From Saprospiraceae bacterium (GTDB lineage Bacteria > Bacteroidota > Bacteroidia > Chitinophagales > Saprospiraceae), in NCBI GenBank assembly GCA_013214355.1, contig JABSSL010000078.1, positions 62,001-126,000 on the forward strand: a stretch of 64,000 nt of DNA. The letters run 5' to 3'. Below, piece by piece: positions 36,508 to 46,600 of the stretch. The notes beneath the pieces are model-generated. The model was not told the DNA's origin and did no database searches. It saw only the letters and a list, made by a program, of their open reading frames with translations. Within the stretch, counting starts at the first letter, position 1. Each line of letters opens with the position of its first letter. A program made the translations under genes and the position numbers.

Positions 36508-37329
36508 ATGAATAAAAAAGTAATTGTTATCACTGGTGCTTCTTCAGGAATGGGTAAAGATTTTGCACTTGCCTTGTTGAAAGAAGGGCATACCGTTTAT
36601 GGTCTGGCTAGACGACTAGAAAAAATGGATGACCTTGTTAAAGCAGGTGGAATGGCCATCGCCATGGACATCACGAATGAGTCACAAGTTGCTAGTGCTG
36701 TAAATCAGATATTGAGTGAGCAAGAAAAAATTGATGTACTTATTAATAATGCAGGTTATGCAGTCTATGGTACAGTTGAAGAAGTACCCATCGAGGTGGC
36801 CAGGAGACAATTCGAAGTCAACCTATTTGGCTTAGCGAGTATAACTCAGAAAATTATTCCTGGTATGCGAGAAAATAAATCAGGGAAAATCATCAATATC
36901 TCATCCATGGGCGGTAAAATGTATACTCCAATGGGTGCTTGGTATCATGCTACCAAACACGCTTTGGAAGGGTGGAGCGATTGTTTGCGGGTAGAATTAA
37001 TCCCATTTAACGTGGACGTTGTCATAGTCGAGCCAGGAGGGATCCAAACTGAATTCACTAATGTATTTCAGGAGCAACTTCAAGGGGATGCAGAAAATGG
37101 ACCTTATGCAGATGCGCTAAAAAAGATAATTGCGTCCACCAAAGAAATATCTGAAAATAGTCAACTCTCTCCTCCAAGTGTGATCACCAATTTGATTATG
37201 AAAGCCGTAAATAGTAATAGGCCGAAAACGAGGTATGTGGCGGGAGCTTTTGCCAAACCGCTGATGTTCATGAGAAAGTACTTTGGGGATCGCACTTTTG
37301 ATAAAATATTGATGAGACAGTTTCAGTAG
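36508..37329 (+). CDS. Short-chain dehydrogenase/reductase (classical SDR)
   Basis: The 273-residue protein carries the nucleotide-binding motif TGASSGMG (residues 9-16), NNAG (80-83), the catalytic Ser near 132, and YHATK with Tyr146 and Lys150. These are all the residues needed for NAD(P)-dependent oxidation or reduction of an alcohol or carbonyl. No export signal is seen. The Arg at 35-36 (LARR) after strand two favours NADP(H). It follows the alpha/beta hydrolase gene by 11 bases and so is co-transcribed. The substrate is not predictable from sequence. Confidence 0.94.
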   Translation: MNKKVIVITGASSGMGKDFALALLKEGHTVYGLARRLEKMDDLVKAGGMAIAMDITNESQVASAVNQILSEQEKIDVLINNAGYAVYGTVEEVPIEVARRQFEVNLFGLASITQKIIPGMRENKSGKIINISSMGGKMYTPMGAWYHATKHALEGWSDCLRVELIPFNVDVVIVEPGGIQTEFTNVFQEQLQGDAENGPYADALKKIIASTKEISENSQLSPPSVITNLIMKAVNSNRPKTRYVAGAFAKPLMFMRKYFGDRTFDKILMRQFQ

Positions 37330-37375
37330 GCTACAACTTTTCAGTTGGTATTTCCTAGTAAAAAAACTATTTAGC

Positions 37376-37864
37376 ATGGAGTTAATCAATTATTTCGAAA
37401 CCTACATCAATGCGCAGAAAGGAGTTGGATTCAATGCCTTTGTATTTGGGACAGGAATGCTTTTAGTGGCTTTACTGTTACACATTTATGGCGGAAGTCA
37501 ACTGGCAAGCGGAATAAGAAATGGCAGCTTCATTATTGGAATTCTTCTATTCGTCATGGGTGTTGGCCTGCGTATTTCACAAGAAAAAATCTCGAAAGAA
37601 CAGAAAGCACTTTATGCAAAAGATCCTGTCGAATTCAAGATATCCGAGATCGAGCGGATGACCAAAGTGAAGAATAACTATCCCAAGGGACAAATTGTGA
37701 TGGTCTCATTCGCCACCTTATCTTTGATCGCATTCTTATTGATTAAAAGTCCGATTTGGCAAGGGGTGAGCTTAGTTGTAGTCATTTTCTTTGTAGGCAA
37801 CATCCTTATTGAAGCCTTCTCAAATCTGGCTATCACAGCCTACTACGAGTATTTGCTAAAATAG
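37376..37864 (+). CDS. Small four-helix membrane protein, unrecognised
   Basis: The 162-residue protein has four hydrophobic segments (about residues 20-38, 48-66, 107-122 and 128-146). A charged cytosolic or periplasmic loop between the second and third contains KISEIERMTKVKNNYPKGQ. There is no signal peptide or catalytic motif. Similar small membrane proteins accompany AraC regulators in other Bacteroidota, but I cannot name a family. It lies 46 bases behind the SDR gene and only 6 bases before the AraC gene, so it belongs to the same operon. Confidence 0.8.
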   Translation: MELINYFETYINAQKGVGFNAFVFGTGMLLVALLLHIYGGSQLASGIRNGSFIIGILLFVMGVGLRISQEKISKEQKALYAKDPVEFKISEIERMTKVKNNYPKGQIVMVSFATLSLIAFLLIKSPIWQGVSLVVVIFFVGNILIEAFSNLAITAYYEYLLK

Positions 37865-37870
37865 ATAATC

Positions 37871-38785
37871 ATGTCCGACACCATCATACTTAATTCCGTT
37901 AGTCAAATCCACCAATCACTAGGATTAGCTAAACCAAAGCACCCCCTGGTGACCGTCGTACAAGCAAAAGATATTAAAACAGATGCTGAATTCCGAGATG
38001 TGAGAATCATTGTGAACCTCTACCAAGTTGCTTTGAAAAAAGGGATTAAAGGCAGACTCAGATATGGCAGAAATTCATATGATTATCAAGAAGGGACATT
38101 AGTCTTTACTGCACCAGGTCAGGTATTGGAATATGAGCAGGCCGCAGACGCAGATAGTGGTACATATGAAGGCTGGAGTCTAGTATTTCATCCAGATTTG
38201 ATAAGAAAATCCGACTTGGCTGACAAGATCGACGATTATACCTTTTTCGGTTATGATACCAATGAGGCCTTGCATCTGTCGGATACAGAGAGAAGCAACA
38301 TTGAAGAACTGCTAGATAAAATCACACTGGAGTATAGTCAAAACTTGGATCGCCATAGTCTACATCTTATCAACTCAAACATAGAGATGCTATTGGACTA
38401 CTGCCTGAGATATTATGACCGGCAATTCTTTACCCGCACTAACTTGAACAAGGATGTGATTTCCAAGTTCGAAAAACTCTTGAAGAACTATTACAAATCT
38501 CAAGAAGATAGTGCTTTAAGCCTGCCTACATTACCATACTGTGCAAGTGAACTCAACCTCTCTCCCACCTACCTAAGTGACTTACTAAGAAAAGAGACCG
38601 GTAAATCTGCCCAAGAACATATCCATCTTTTCATTATAGAAAAGGCAAAAAATACTTTACTGAATTCAAAACGTTCCATTAGCGAAATTGCTTATAGCTT
38701 GGGATTCGATTATCCCCAGCACTTTAGCAATTTGTTTAAATCAAAGACTGGCTTCAGCCCCAGGGCATATAGAAACATGAACTAA
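37871..38785 (+). CDS. AraC-family transcriptional regulator
   Basis: The 304-residue protein has an N-terminal cupin-like sensing part (GRLRYGRNSYDYQEGTLVF, about residues 55-100) and a C-terminal double helix-turn-helix domain. The latter has ELNLSPTYLSDLLRKETGKS as the first reader, and SISEIAYSLGFDYPQHFSNL with FKSKTGFSPRAYR as the second. It closes the operon of alpha/beta hydrolase, SDR and membrane protein, and so is the natural candidate for its regulator. Activation by a small-molecule ligand is usual for the family. Confidence 0.94.
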   Translation: MSDTIILNSVSQIHQSLGLAKPKHPLVTVVQAKDIKTDAEFRDVRIIVNLYQVALKKGIKGRLRYGRNSYDYQEGTLVFTAPGQVLEYEQAADADSGTYEGWSLVFHPDLIRKSDLADKIDDYTFFGYDTNEALHLSDTERSNIEELLDKITLEYSQNLDRHSLHLINSNIEMLLDYCLRYYDRQFFTRTNLNKDVISKFEKLLKNYYKSQEDSALSLPTLPYCASELNLSPTYLSDLLRKETGKSAQEHIHLFIIEKAKNTLLNSKRSISEIAYSLGFDYPQHFSNLFKSKTGFSPRAYRNMN

Positions 38786-38813
38786 GGAGGCTGCTCATCT
38801 CAGATGGACCAAC

Positions 38814-39926
38814 TTACTCCGCCTTTGGCATCGTAGTTTCATATTTATCCCAACCTTCGACCAAAGCTTTTACTACTACTTCCCCCACCTGATAGGCGGA
38901 TTCCAAGGATGGGATATAAGCCGAATATCCCTTGCCCGTCAGTTTTTCTCCAGCGAGACTTTGCTGAGCGGTAATCCCGGGCCATTGCATGCTAAAGTTG
39001 GAAGCTGTACGAAGTACAAGGAGTCGATCCTTATCTACCAGACCGCTCTGGTGTAAGCGATCCAAGGAGTGATAGGTACCCATTTCTTCCATGGCGGAGG
39101 TTACGAAATTCCCTTCTCCTCCCGTCCAGTACTTTACCCAGTCATTCGCCCATTCGGTCAGTAATTCCCCATGCCAATAAGTACTCCCCGCTAGCTGATC
39201 TCCCTTTAAAACAAAAGGCTTCATCTCTGCTGCAGCATAGCCCGTATACTGTTCCCTCATCGACTTTATCTCATCATTGTCTGGCAATTCCATGTCTTTG
39301 GTAAGGCCATATGCCCAATCGACTAAACCAGGATTAAGGCGTGCTACGACACCCTCATTATTGGCTGCCACCGGTTGTGCATATGGCTCCGTTCGGCGTA
39401 AGGGGATATAGCCCGTTTTCCAGTCCTCGGGGATTTCGCGAGCATCAATCTCATGACTAAGATCTCCATCGATTAGCCATTCCGCCCAAGCGGCCGACCC
39501 CGTTGGCGCATCTGCAGGGTCTACTCCGCTGATTCCCGCTACCAACCAGTAAGCTTTACTTAGATCAAAACGTGGATCCAAACCCAAGGCCATAATGGAA
39601 GCAGCAGATTTAGTATTCCCAATCCCCGTCATGATGCTTAATACCTGCAGATCCGGATTGTAGCGTAATTGTCGATACCCCTGCGGGAAAGGAAAGCTAT
39701 CCGGCAAGGGCAGTCGTTCGACCCAATATTGCATTTCTCCGGGCCGATCGCCGGCATCTTCACCCGATTCAAACATGCTAACTACAACTACTTTTACTGG
39801 AATTTTTTCTGGGGTAGTATCTACCTGGGGTTGTGCACAAGCACTTAGCAAAAGGGTGAGTACTAAGGCCATGTAAGTGAAGGCGCTATAAACACCTTTA
39901 AGGCTTACTGAACTAGAAATTTTCAT
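38814..39926 (-). CDS. NUP-family ('purine nucleoside permease') lipoprotein, phosphorylase-like
   Basis: The 370-residue protein has a lipoprotein signal with lipobox LLSAC (Cys30) and no further membrane segment. Its sequence fits the NUP family, first described as nucleoside permeases in yeast. Several motifs resemble nucleoside phosphorylase/nucleosidase enzymes: TGIGNTKSAAS (residues 100-110), AGISGVDP (130-137), AMEEMG (278-283, at the place of the 'MExE' ribose-binding Glu) and RTASNFS (306-312, near the usual purine-contact Asp/Asn). A lipid-anchored protein without membrane helices cannot itself be a transporter, so a periplasmic nucleosidase or phosphorylase, or a binding protein, is more plausible (inference). 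It lies 88 bases behind the exported adenosine deaminase gene, on the same strand. Confidence 0.87.
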   Translation of the reverse strand: MKISSSVSLKGVYSAFTYMALVLTLLLSACAQPQVDTTPEKIPVKVVVVSMFESGEDAGDRPGEMQYWVERLPLPDSFPFPQGYRQLRYNPDLQVLSIMTGIGNTKSAASIMALGLDPRFDLSKAYWLVAGISGVDPADAPTGSAAWAEWLIDGDLSHEIDAREIPEDWKTGYIPLRRTEPYAQPVAANNEGVVARLNPGLVDWAYGLTKDMELPDNDEIKSMREQYTGYAAAEMKPFVLKGDQLAGSTYWHGELLTEWANDWVKYWTGGEGNFVTSAMEEMGTYHSLDRLHQSGLVDKDRLLVLRTASNFSMQWPGITAQQSLAGEKLTGKGYSAYIPSLESAYQVGEVVVKALVEGWDKYETTMPKAE

Positions 39927-40014
39927 CGTAAACTTTTATTAGGCAGGCAATCCTCTTCTCTTGAGGAAGGATTACCTGATACGGAAATGTGATCAATTAA
40001 TATCCGGCAATCAG

Positions 40015-41523
40015 CTACCAGTTGGCAATTGTTTCTTCAACAAATTGCTTCCACTTCGCCTCCCAAGCTGCCAAAGCCTCGGTCTTCTCCTCTTCGGATA
40101 GAGCCGCATGTTCTAAGCTATTTCGACACAATTGCTTAATGGCTGCCAAGTCTAGCTCCCAAGCCATATAAACCGACCAAAAGTCGTAAGACAAGCCCTT
40201 GTAGTCAAAGATCAGCGGATCATCAGAGCTAATCGTACAGGCTACCCCTCGGCGCAAGTAGGTACTAGCAGGATGAATCCGAAGATCCCGAACGTACCCC
40301 AATATCTGGTTACTAAGCGGGTTGACCTCAATACAGATGTTGTTGCGCTTCACATGCTCAATCAAATTCGGGAAACGGAAGAGGTTAAAGCCATGTCCAA
40401 TTCGGCGGGTTCCTAGTAAAATGGCGTCATATAGATTATCAACGGAGGCCCAATCACTTTCTCCATCATGCAAATACAAGGGTAACTCTACTTTTCTTTC
40501 CTTTTCTAAAGAATCCAGTCGGAGGAAGGTCTTGGCGTGAAAAAGGGTGGCTTCGCCATTGTCCTCCTCAGCCACGAGATCATACCCCTGCAACCAATCC
40601 GGGTATCTTTTCTTCATACTAACTGCGGATTGGATATCCTCCCAAATCACAGCATTGCTCCGAAAGCGTAAATTGGTATGGATAACTTTCATGGTAAAGG
40701 CGGGATCTTTCTGCCTTTGTCGAGTCACCGCCTGCTCTAGGGCTCTAGCAAATTCTTCGACGGGCAAACCGCCATTCGGGTGTTCTAGATCATACATTCG
40801 ATTGAAAAAAGGCATGCGAAGTTCCACATGTTGAATCCCGTCCTCCACAAGTATATCCAGCCCCCTGTTTAAGTATTCTGGAAAGATGGGACGATAATTG
40901 ACAAATCGAAATATCCTCTGAAAAATCGCTTCAAACTCATACCAAATGTCTACCGAGTCTTGATCGATATATTCATCAAAAGTAATCAGCTTATACAGTT
41001 GAGCGGGAAAAGAAGCGACCTCTGTATTGAGTTCATCAACGGGACGAAAGCCTTCCGGGGCCTTTCCGTTAGCAAAGGCCTGCAGCTGTCCTTTCACGTA
41101 CGTATCATTTGAATCCTCCCAGAAGACGTGCATTTCAGGAGTGGCAATCGCTTTGTCCACGACCCACTGCGCATCTCCCATCGCCAGTTGATGTAGGTGC
41201 AGCAATCCCCCTTTAGGCATTTGCCGGAATACCTGAAAGATTTTTGTCTCTTCTATATGCTTTTGGGATTGATAAAAATCGCGGGCGGGCGGAAAGAAAT
41301 GGGTTTCTTTGTAGTGATCCAGCAATTGTCTTTGCTCCTTCTGCATCAACTGATTCAGTTGTTTCTCCGCAGGAGAAAGCTTCATTCCAGCATCAAAATA
41401 TAAGGCACTATCTTCTGCCATTAATGCTTTTCTTTGCTCCAAATACTTTTCAAAAGCCTCGTCAGTTTGGCCAAAGAGTAAAATAGGGAAAAGGCAAAAA
41501 ACTATAAGAGCAAGTTTCTTCAT
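40015..41523 (-). CDS. Exported adenosine deaminase of the ADGF/ADA2 type
   Basis: The 502-residue protein has a signal peptide (MKKLALIVFCLFPILLFGQ). It carries all adenosine deaminase active-site motifs. The zinc ligands are His109 and His111 (LLHLHQ), His352 (YLHDGES) and Asp434 (SSDDP). The catalytic residues are Glu355, His377 (IGHGFN) and Asp435. The extended N-terminus (about 100 residues before HLH) and secretion are features of the ADGF/ADA2 (CECR1) group rather than cytosolic Add. It converts adenosine to inosine, here in the periplasm or outside the cell. It is divergently transcribed from the purine permease at 41703 and precedes the NUP lipoprotein gene, which together suggest purine salvage. 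Confidence 0.93.
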   Translation of the reverse strand: MKKLALIVFCLFPILLFGQTDEAFEKYLEQRKALMAEDSALYFDAGMKLSPAEKQLNQLMQKEQRQLLDHYKETHFFPPARDFYQSQKHIEETKIFQVFRQMPKGGLLHLHQLAMGDAQWVVDKAIATPEMHVFWEDSNDTYVKGQLQAFANGKAPEGFRPVDELNTEVASFPAQLYKLITFDEYIDQDSVDIWYEFEAIFQRIFRFVNYRPIFPEYLNRGLDILVEDGIQHVELRMPFFNRMYDLEHPNGGLPVEEFARALEQAVTRQRQKDPAFTMKVIHTNLRFRSNAVIWEDIQSAVSMKKRYPDWLQGYDLVAEEDNGEATLFHAKTFLRLDSLEKERKVELPLYLHDGESDWASVDNLYDAILLGTRRIGHGFNLFRFPNLIEHVKRNNICIEVNPLSNQILGYVRDLRIHPASTYLRRGVACTISSDDPLIFDYKGLSYDFWSVYMAWELDLAAIKQLCRNSLEHAALSEEEKTEALAAWEAKWKQFVEETIANW

Positions 41524-41601
41524 AGCAATGGTTTGGAGATATAGCGGTGTGAATGAACTGAAGCTATCACCTAACAGATCGGCAACTCAAATGTCGTCCG
41601 C

Positions 41602-41609
41602 CAAAAGTA
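41602..41609 (-). promoter_or_regulatory. Possible -7 promoter element for the adenosine deaminase gene
   Basis: On the minus strand the octamer TACTTTTG fits the Bacteroidota -7 consensus TAnnTTTG, 79 bases upstream of the start codon. A matching -33 TTTG is not evident, so this is tentative. Confidence 0.35.
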
Positions 41610-41672
41610 GGGAATTTCATAGAGAGTCTCATAGAAGTCCCAGGAGCGTGGCTGATCTTTCTAAGAAAATCC

Positions 41673-41691
41673 TATGTTTGTAAGCCAAACA
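41673..41691 (+). promoter_or_regulatory. Possible -7 promoter element and operator-like repeat for the purine permease gene
   Basis: TATGTTTG (41673-41680) fits the -7 consensus TAnnTTTG and is followed by the ATG at 41703. It overlaps an inverted repeat TGTTTG-taagc-CAAACA (41675-41691) at the expected transcription start, a plausible operator or leader hairpin. No clear -33 element is seen. Confidence 0.35.
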
Positions 41692-41702
41692 GACCGCCAG
41701 CT

Positions 41703-43103
41703 ATGCTACAATTCTTCCAATTATCAGAGAAAGGAACCACCGTCAGAACCGAACTGATAGCCGGACTTACCACCTTTCTCACCATGTCTTACATCATTTT
41801 TGTTAATCCAGCTATCCTAGCCAAAGCGGGGATGGATACAGAAGCCGTGCTTGTGGCCACTTGCATCTCCGCAGCCATTGGCACCTTACTAATTGGCTTG
41901 TTAGCTAATTTCCCATTTGCGCAAGCCCCCGGAATGGGTTTGAACGCCTTCTTTGTCTTCACCGTCGTACTAACACTGGGATACACCTGGCAACAGGCAC
42001 TGGCCATCGTTTTTCTTTCCGGGATTCTATTCCTCTTGCTCACCATTACTGGCATGCGAAGGGCTATTATCGACGCCATCCCTTTAAACCTCAAGTTGGC
42101 CATCGCGCCAGGGATTGGCTTATTCATTGCTTTGATTGGATTAAACAATGCGGGACTGATCGATATGAATCAGGGACCAATCATTGACATTATTCTTGGC
42201 AGTGAAACATTAGAAGCTGGTCCGTTAATTGACCAGGTGGTAGCCGCACCACCGCAGATTATAGAGCTGGGTAAAGTATCCAGTCCCCCCGTATTATTAG
42301 CTATCATTGGATTTGCCTTATTGACCATTCTCATGGTAAGAAAGGTGGGGGGAGCTATGCTCTGGGCCATCTTAGGCACGACATTAATCGGCATACCTAT
42401 GGGGGTGACCCTGATCCCAGAAACCTATAGCATTGATAAGATTAGCTTATCCCCTACTGCTTTTCAATTAGACCTTGCCGGCTTATTTACGGTGCCGGAG
42501 GGGAGTACACCCCTGGAGAGTATCCTGACGATTCTCCTAGTGGTGTTAAGCTTTACTTTAGTAGATCTTTTTGATACCTTGGGTACCTTGCTAGGTACCG
42601 CTGCTAAAGGAAATATGCTAGACTCGGAAGGCAATCTCCCGGGCATGAATAAAGCTTTATTTTCGGATGCCACTGCCACCCTTATCGGCTCATTATTGGG
42701 TACCTCCAGCGTCACCACCTATATTGAAAGTGGATCTGGGATAGTAGCTGGCGGACGGACGGGATTAACTGCCGTGGTGGTAGCCATCTTATTTTTGTTT
42801 GCCATTTTGTTAGCGCCAATTGCTGGGATGATTCCTGCTGCCGCTACATCGCCAGTTCTTATTATGGTAGGATTACTCATGCTAGACGGTATTCGCAAAC
42901 TGGAGCTGGAAGAGCTATCCAGTTCTATTCCTGCCTTCTTGCTTATCATTCTCATGCCTTTTACTTACAGCATTGCAAATGGTATCGCCATTGGCATGAT
43001 GTTTTATGTCTTGATCCAGGTTTTTATGGGTAAAGCGAAGTCTGTGCATCCCATTCTCTACATTTTAGTGGGGCTTTTTCTATTGCGATACATCATGATA
43101 TAG
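41703..43103 (+). CDS. AzgA/PbuG-type purine permease (NCS2 superfamily)
   Basis: The 466-residue protein begins with the family signature: TTVRTELIAGLTTFLTMSYI, FVNPAILAKAGM, FAQAPGMGLNAFFVFTV. LFDTLGTLLGTA follows later. About a dozen hydrophobic segments are visible. It would carry adenine, guanine or hypoxanthine into the cytoplasm by proton symport; AzgA-like proteins differ from xanthine and uracil carriers in the motif NAFFxFTV, which is present. The gene is divergent from the adenosine deaminase gene with a 179-base shared promoter region, so uptake and extracellular base release may be co-regulated. Confidence 0.93.
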   Translation: MLQFFQLSEKGTTVRTELIAGLTTFLTMSYIIFVNPAILAKAGMDTEAVLVATCISAAIGTLLIGLLANFPFAQAPGMGLNAFFVFTVVLTLGYTWQQALAIVFLSGILFLLLTITGMRRAIIDAIPLNLKLAIAPGIGLFIALIGLNNAGLIDMNQGPIIDIILGSETLEAGPLIDQVVAAPPQIIELGKVSSPPVLLAIIGFALLTILMVRKVGGAMLWAILGTTLIGIPMGVTLIPETYSIDKISLSPTAFQLDLAGLFTVPEGSTPLESILTILLVVLSFTLVDLFDTLGTLLGTAAKGNMLDSEGNLPGMNKALFSDATATLIGSLLGTSSVTTYIESGSGIVAGGRTGLTAVVVAILFLFAILLAPIAGMIPAAATSPVLIMVGLLMLDGIRKLELEELSSSIPAFLLIILMPFTYSIANGIAIGMMFYVLIQVFMGKAKSVHPILYILVGLFLLRYIMI

Positions 43104-43694
43104 GCTAGTAATTGGAACGAAGTCATTTGCATGACTTTGCCAACAAAAACTATCAAAAAGGGTAAGGCGAGGACAGTTGAAATAGGGTTTTCCCGAATAT
43201 TCAATCTGAATACTTTTCCAATTGGAGAATTAACGATACCTTCGCGGTCGATACCAACTTTAACAAACCGTGTAGGACACAAAGCTGGATTAGAATTGTG
43301 TGACCTATGTTTGTTGCTAACGGTACCTGAAGCAACAAAGCGATTTTGTTCCTCCACTTTACAACTATCCCATTGCAGGTATTTCAAATCGTTTTTCCAC
43401 AAAACACTAGAGCCTAAAAGAAATCAAAGCGTAGTAAATCCGACTAATTCAAGATCAGGATAAAGACGCCTTAATTGTGCATTTGCAATTAAGTCAAATT
43501 GATCGTTCCTCTGATCAGCCTTGAAGCCCCTTAGAGCCAAGCTAGCTGGATGGCCTTGCTATTCGTGCTTGCAAAAACGCCTCAAAGTAGCTTAAGAATA
43601 GATTGTTTATTTCCCGAAGATCTATTCTTAGTCCGCTTTGGACAATATTATTTTTAGTAGGCAACTTACTCACACTTTACTAAACTTAGGCAGT
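43104..43694. other. Gap with hairpins and TonB receptor leader (591 bases)
   Basis: Frames on both strands (43131-43463 plus, 43058-43402 minus) overlap each other and match nothing, so I call no gene. AAGTCAT-ttgc-ATGACTT (43120-43137) is the likely 3' hairpin of the permease gene. CTTAATTG/CAATTAAG (43470-43493) and an 11-bp inverted repeat TAAGAATAGAT/ATCTATTCTTA (43593-43630) lie ahead of the TonB receptor gene and may be regulatory. Confidence 0.55.
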
Positions 43695-46600
43695 ATGCAA
43701 AAATTCTTTTTACACTTTGCGCTTGTCTGTATTATGCTACTGGGTATCACCTCTAGTGTTTTTGGACAGGGTGCAACTACTTCCACCATGAATGGGAAAA
43801 TCACCGACAAAGATGGTGCTCCCCTTCCTTTGGTGACTGTACAAGCCATACATGAGCCAACCGGCACCATGTACGGTACAGTAGCAAATGAAGACGGTAA
43901 GTTCTACATCCCGAATATGCGGGCTGGTGGTCCTTACAAAGTCGTTGCTACTTACGTTGGTTTTGAAGATGCCACACAGACCGGTGTTTTCTTAACCCTA
44001 GGACAGACTTACAAGGTTAACCTAGCGATGAGTGAAACGGATATCGTACTGGAGCAAGTCGTAGTAACGGCAACTTCAGGAGATATTTTTGACGGAAACA
44101 GAACCGGAGCGGAAACCTACGTAAGCCAAGAAGCCATCAATACATTACCTACCGTTGATCGTAACTTCCTGCAAGACTTTGCTCGTTTAGATCCTCGTAC
44201 GGCTCCTTCTCAAAAGGGCAACGCAAACGGTGGTGGTCTTTCCGTAGCAGGTATGAACAACCGGTACAATGCCATCTTCTTTGATGGGGCGGTTAACAAT
44301 GACGTTTTTGGTCTAGCTAACTCGGGAACGAACGGTGGTCAAGCTGGTATTACTCCGATTAGCCCCGATGCGATCGAGCAAATCTCGATTGTCTTGGCAC
44401 CTTATGACGTTACCTACGGTGGTTTTGCTGGTGCCAGTATCAATGCGGTTACACGTAGTGGTACCAACAACTTTGAGGGATCTGTATATGGATTCTACAA
44501 AGACGAAAACTTCGCGGGTAAAACAGCTGGACAAGATCTAGAGGTAAGAGAGAAATTGGCTCCCTTCACCTCTTATACAACGGGACTTAGATTAGGAGGG
44601 CCGTTGGTGAAAAATAAATTATTCTTCTTCGCTAATCTAGAAATTCAGCGCGATGAAGAACCAAAACCATTTGACCCCGCTACCTATCAAGGTACAGCTG
44701 ATGCAGCTAAGCTGACACAGCTTACCAACTACCTAAACAGTGAATATGGATACGATCCAGGTGGATACTTAAACAATGCCACCACTCGTACAACGGACCG
44801 TTTCCTATTGAAACTGGACTGGAACATCGATCCAAAGAACAGCCTTTCTGCTAGATACAGCTATGTAAAGGGGGTAGAAGAAGATGTAAATCGTCCGAAT
44901 AATACAACGCTTCCTTTTGCTAACGCAGGGGTTTTCTTCCCCTCTACTACCAATTCGGCTACTATTGAATTGAAGAGTACACTGTCTGATAACTTGTTCA
45001 ACAAGTTGGTCGTTGGTGTGACTACAGTTAGAGATGATAGAGATATCCTAGGAGATCCATTCCCAAGAGTACAAGCTCAAGATGGTAATGCTACGGTAAT
45101 TTTTGGAACGGATAACTTCTCCTATTCAAACATCGTATTCCAGGATGTATATACCATCACGGATAACCTTTCCATCAGTGCTGGTAAACATACCTTCACC
45201 GTAGGTACGCACAACGAATTCTTCAAGATTCAGAACTTGTTTACCATCTTCTCTACTCCACTGTACTTCTATGACAACCAAGTGGATGACAATGGTAATA
45301 TTACTCAAACAGGTTTAGATGCTTTCCTCGCAGGAGCACCTGCTTTCTCACTATTTGGACATGAGCAGCCATTGACTCCTGGTGACGGAGGAAGCGTGCG
45401 ATTTGGAGATGAAGCGGATAACTTAGGACCTACCTTCAATGCTGCACAGTTGGCATTCTATGTACAGGATGACTGGGAAATCTCAGACAACTTCAAGTTA
45501 TCTCTTGGTTTACGTGCCGATATTCCAATTTTCGTGGATGATCCACCACTACAGAACGAAGCCTTCAATAAGGAAACTATTCCTCAGTTAGAAGCTGCTG
45601 GATACGATCTAAAAGGTGCCCAAGCTAGTAAAGCGCCAAGCACTTCGATTATGCTGGCACCAAGAATTGGATTCAACTGGGATGTGAATGGAGATCAGCA
45701 AACACAGGTTCGTGGTGGTACAGGTATCTTTACTAGCCGTGTTCCCTGGGTATGGCCAGGCGGGATGTTCATCCGTAACGGTTTGAACTCTAGCTTTGCA
45801 CCAGGTTTCGGTCCATTCCGTGCTACGCCAAATGAATGGAGAGATCGTTTGAATCTTAATTCACCATCCGGGGATGTGGACTTGTTTGCAGAAGATTTCA
45901 AATACCCACAGTTCTGGCGTTCAAGTTTAGCAGTTGACCAGAAATTGCCCGGTAATATGATCCTTACGGTGGAAGGGATGTACACCGACGCGATCAATGA
46001 CTTGAGAGTAACCAACGTTAACCAGGTAGCGTCTACTCAGCGTCTACAAGGAGCTGATAATCGGCCTATTTTTACCGGAGACGTAATTGATGATACTTAC
46101 AACTACATCACCTTGGTAGACAACACCAACCAGGGTTATACGGCTAACCTTTCTGTTCAGCTACAGAAACCATTCGCCAATGACTGGTTAGGTAGCATTG
46201 CTTACTCTTTCACTCGTGCGGTATCCTTGTACGACGGTACTGGATTCATCAACTCTACGAACTGGAGAGATAATCCTTCTGTTCAGGGTAGAAATAGTCC
46301 AATACTTACTCGTGCTACTTTTGATGCAGGCTCTCGTTTGAGTGCTTTTGTAGCCAAGAAGTTTAGATGGAATGAAGATATTGCAACCACCATTTCATTG
46401 TTCTACAATGGTCAATCTGGTCAGCCATTCACTTACGTATATACTAATGGTGATGCCTTGACTGGAGAAGACAGTGAAGATAGCCGTGCAATGATCTACG
46501 TTCCTGCCAGTCAGAACGAGATTGTTTTTGCTGACCAGTCTACCGCTGCTGCGCAGTGGGCGGCTTTGGATGCCTTCATCTCTGGTGATGATTACTTGAG

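Noticed and set aside
43058-43463. Overlapping frames on both strands ahead of the Oar-like receptor gene
   Set aside because: They contradict each other, resemble no family, and the region holds hairpins instead.
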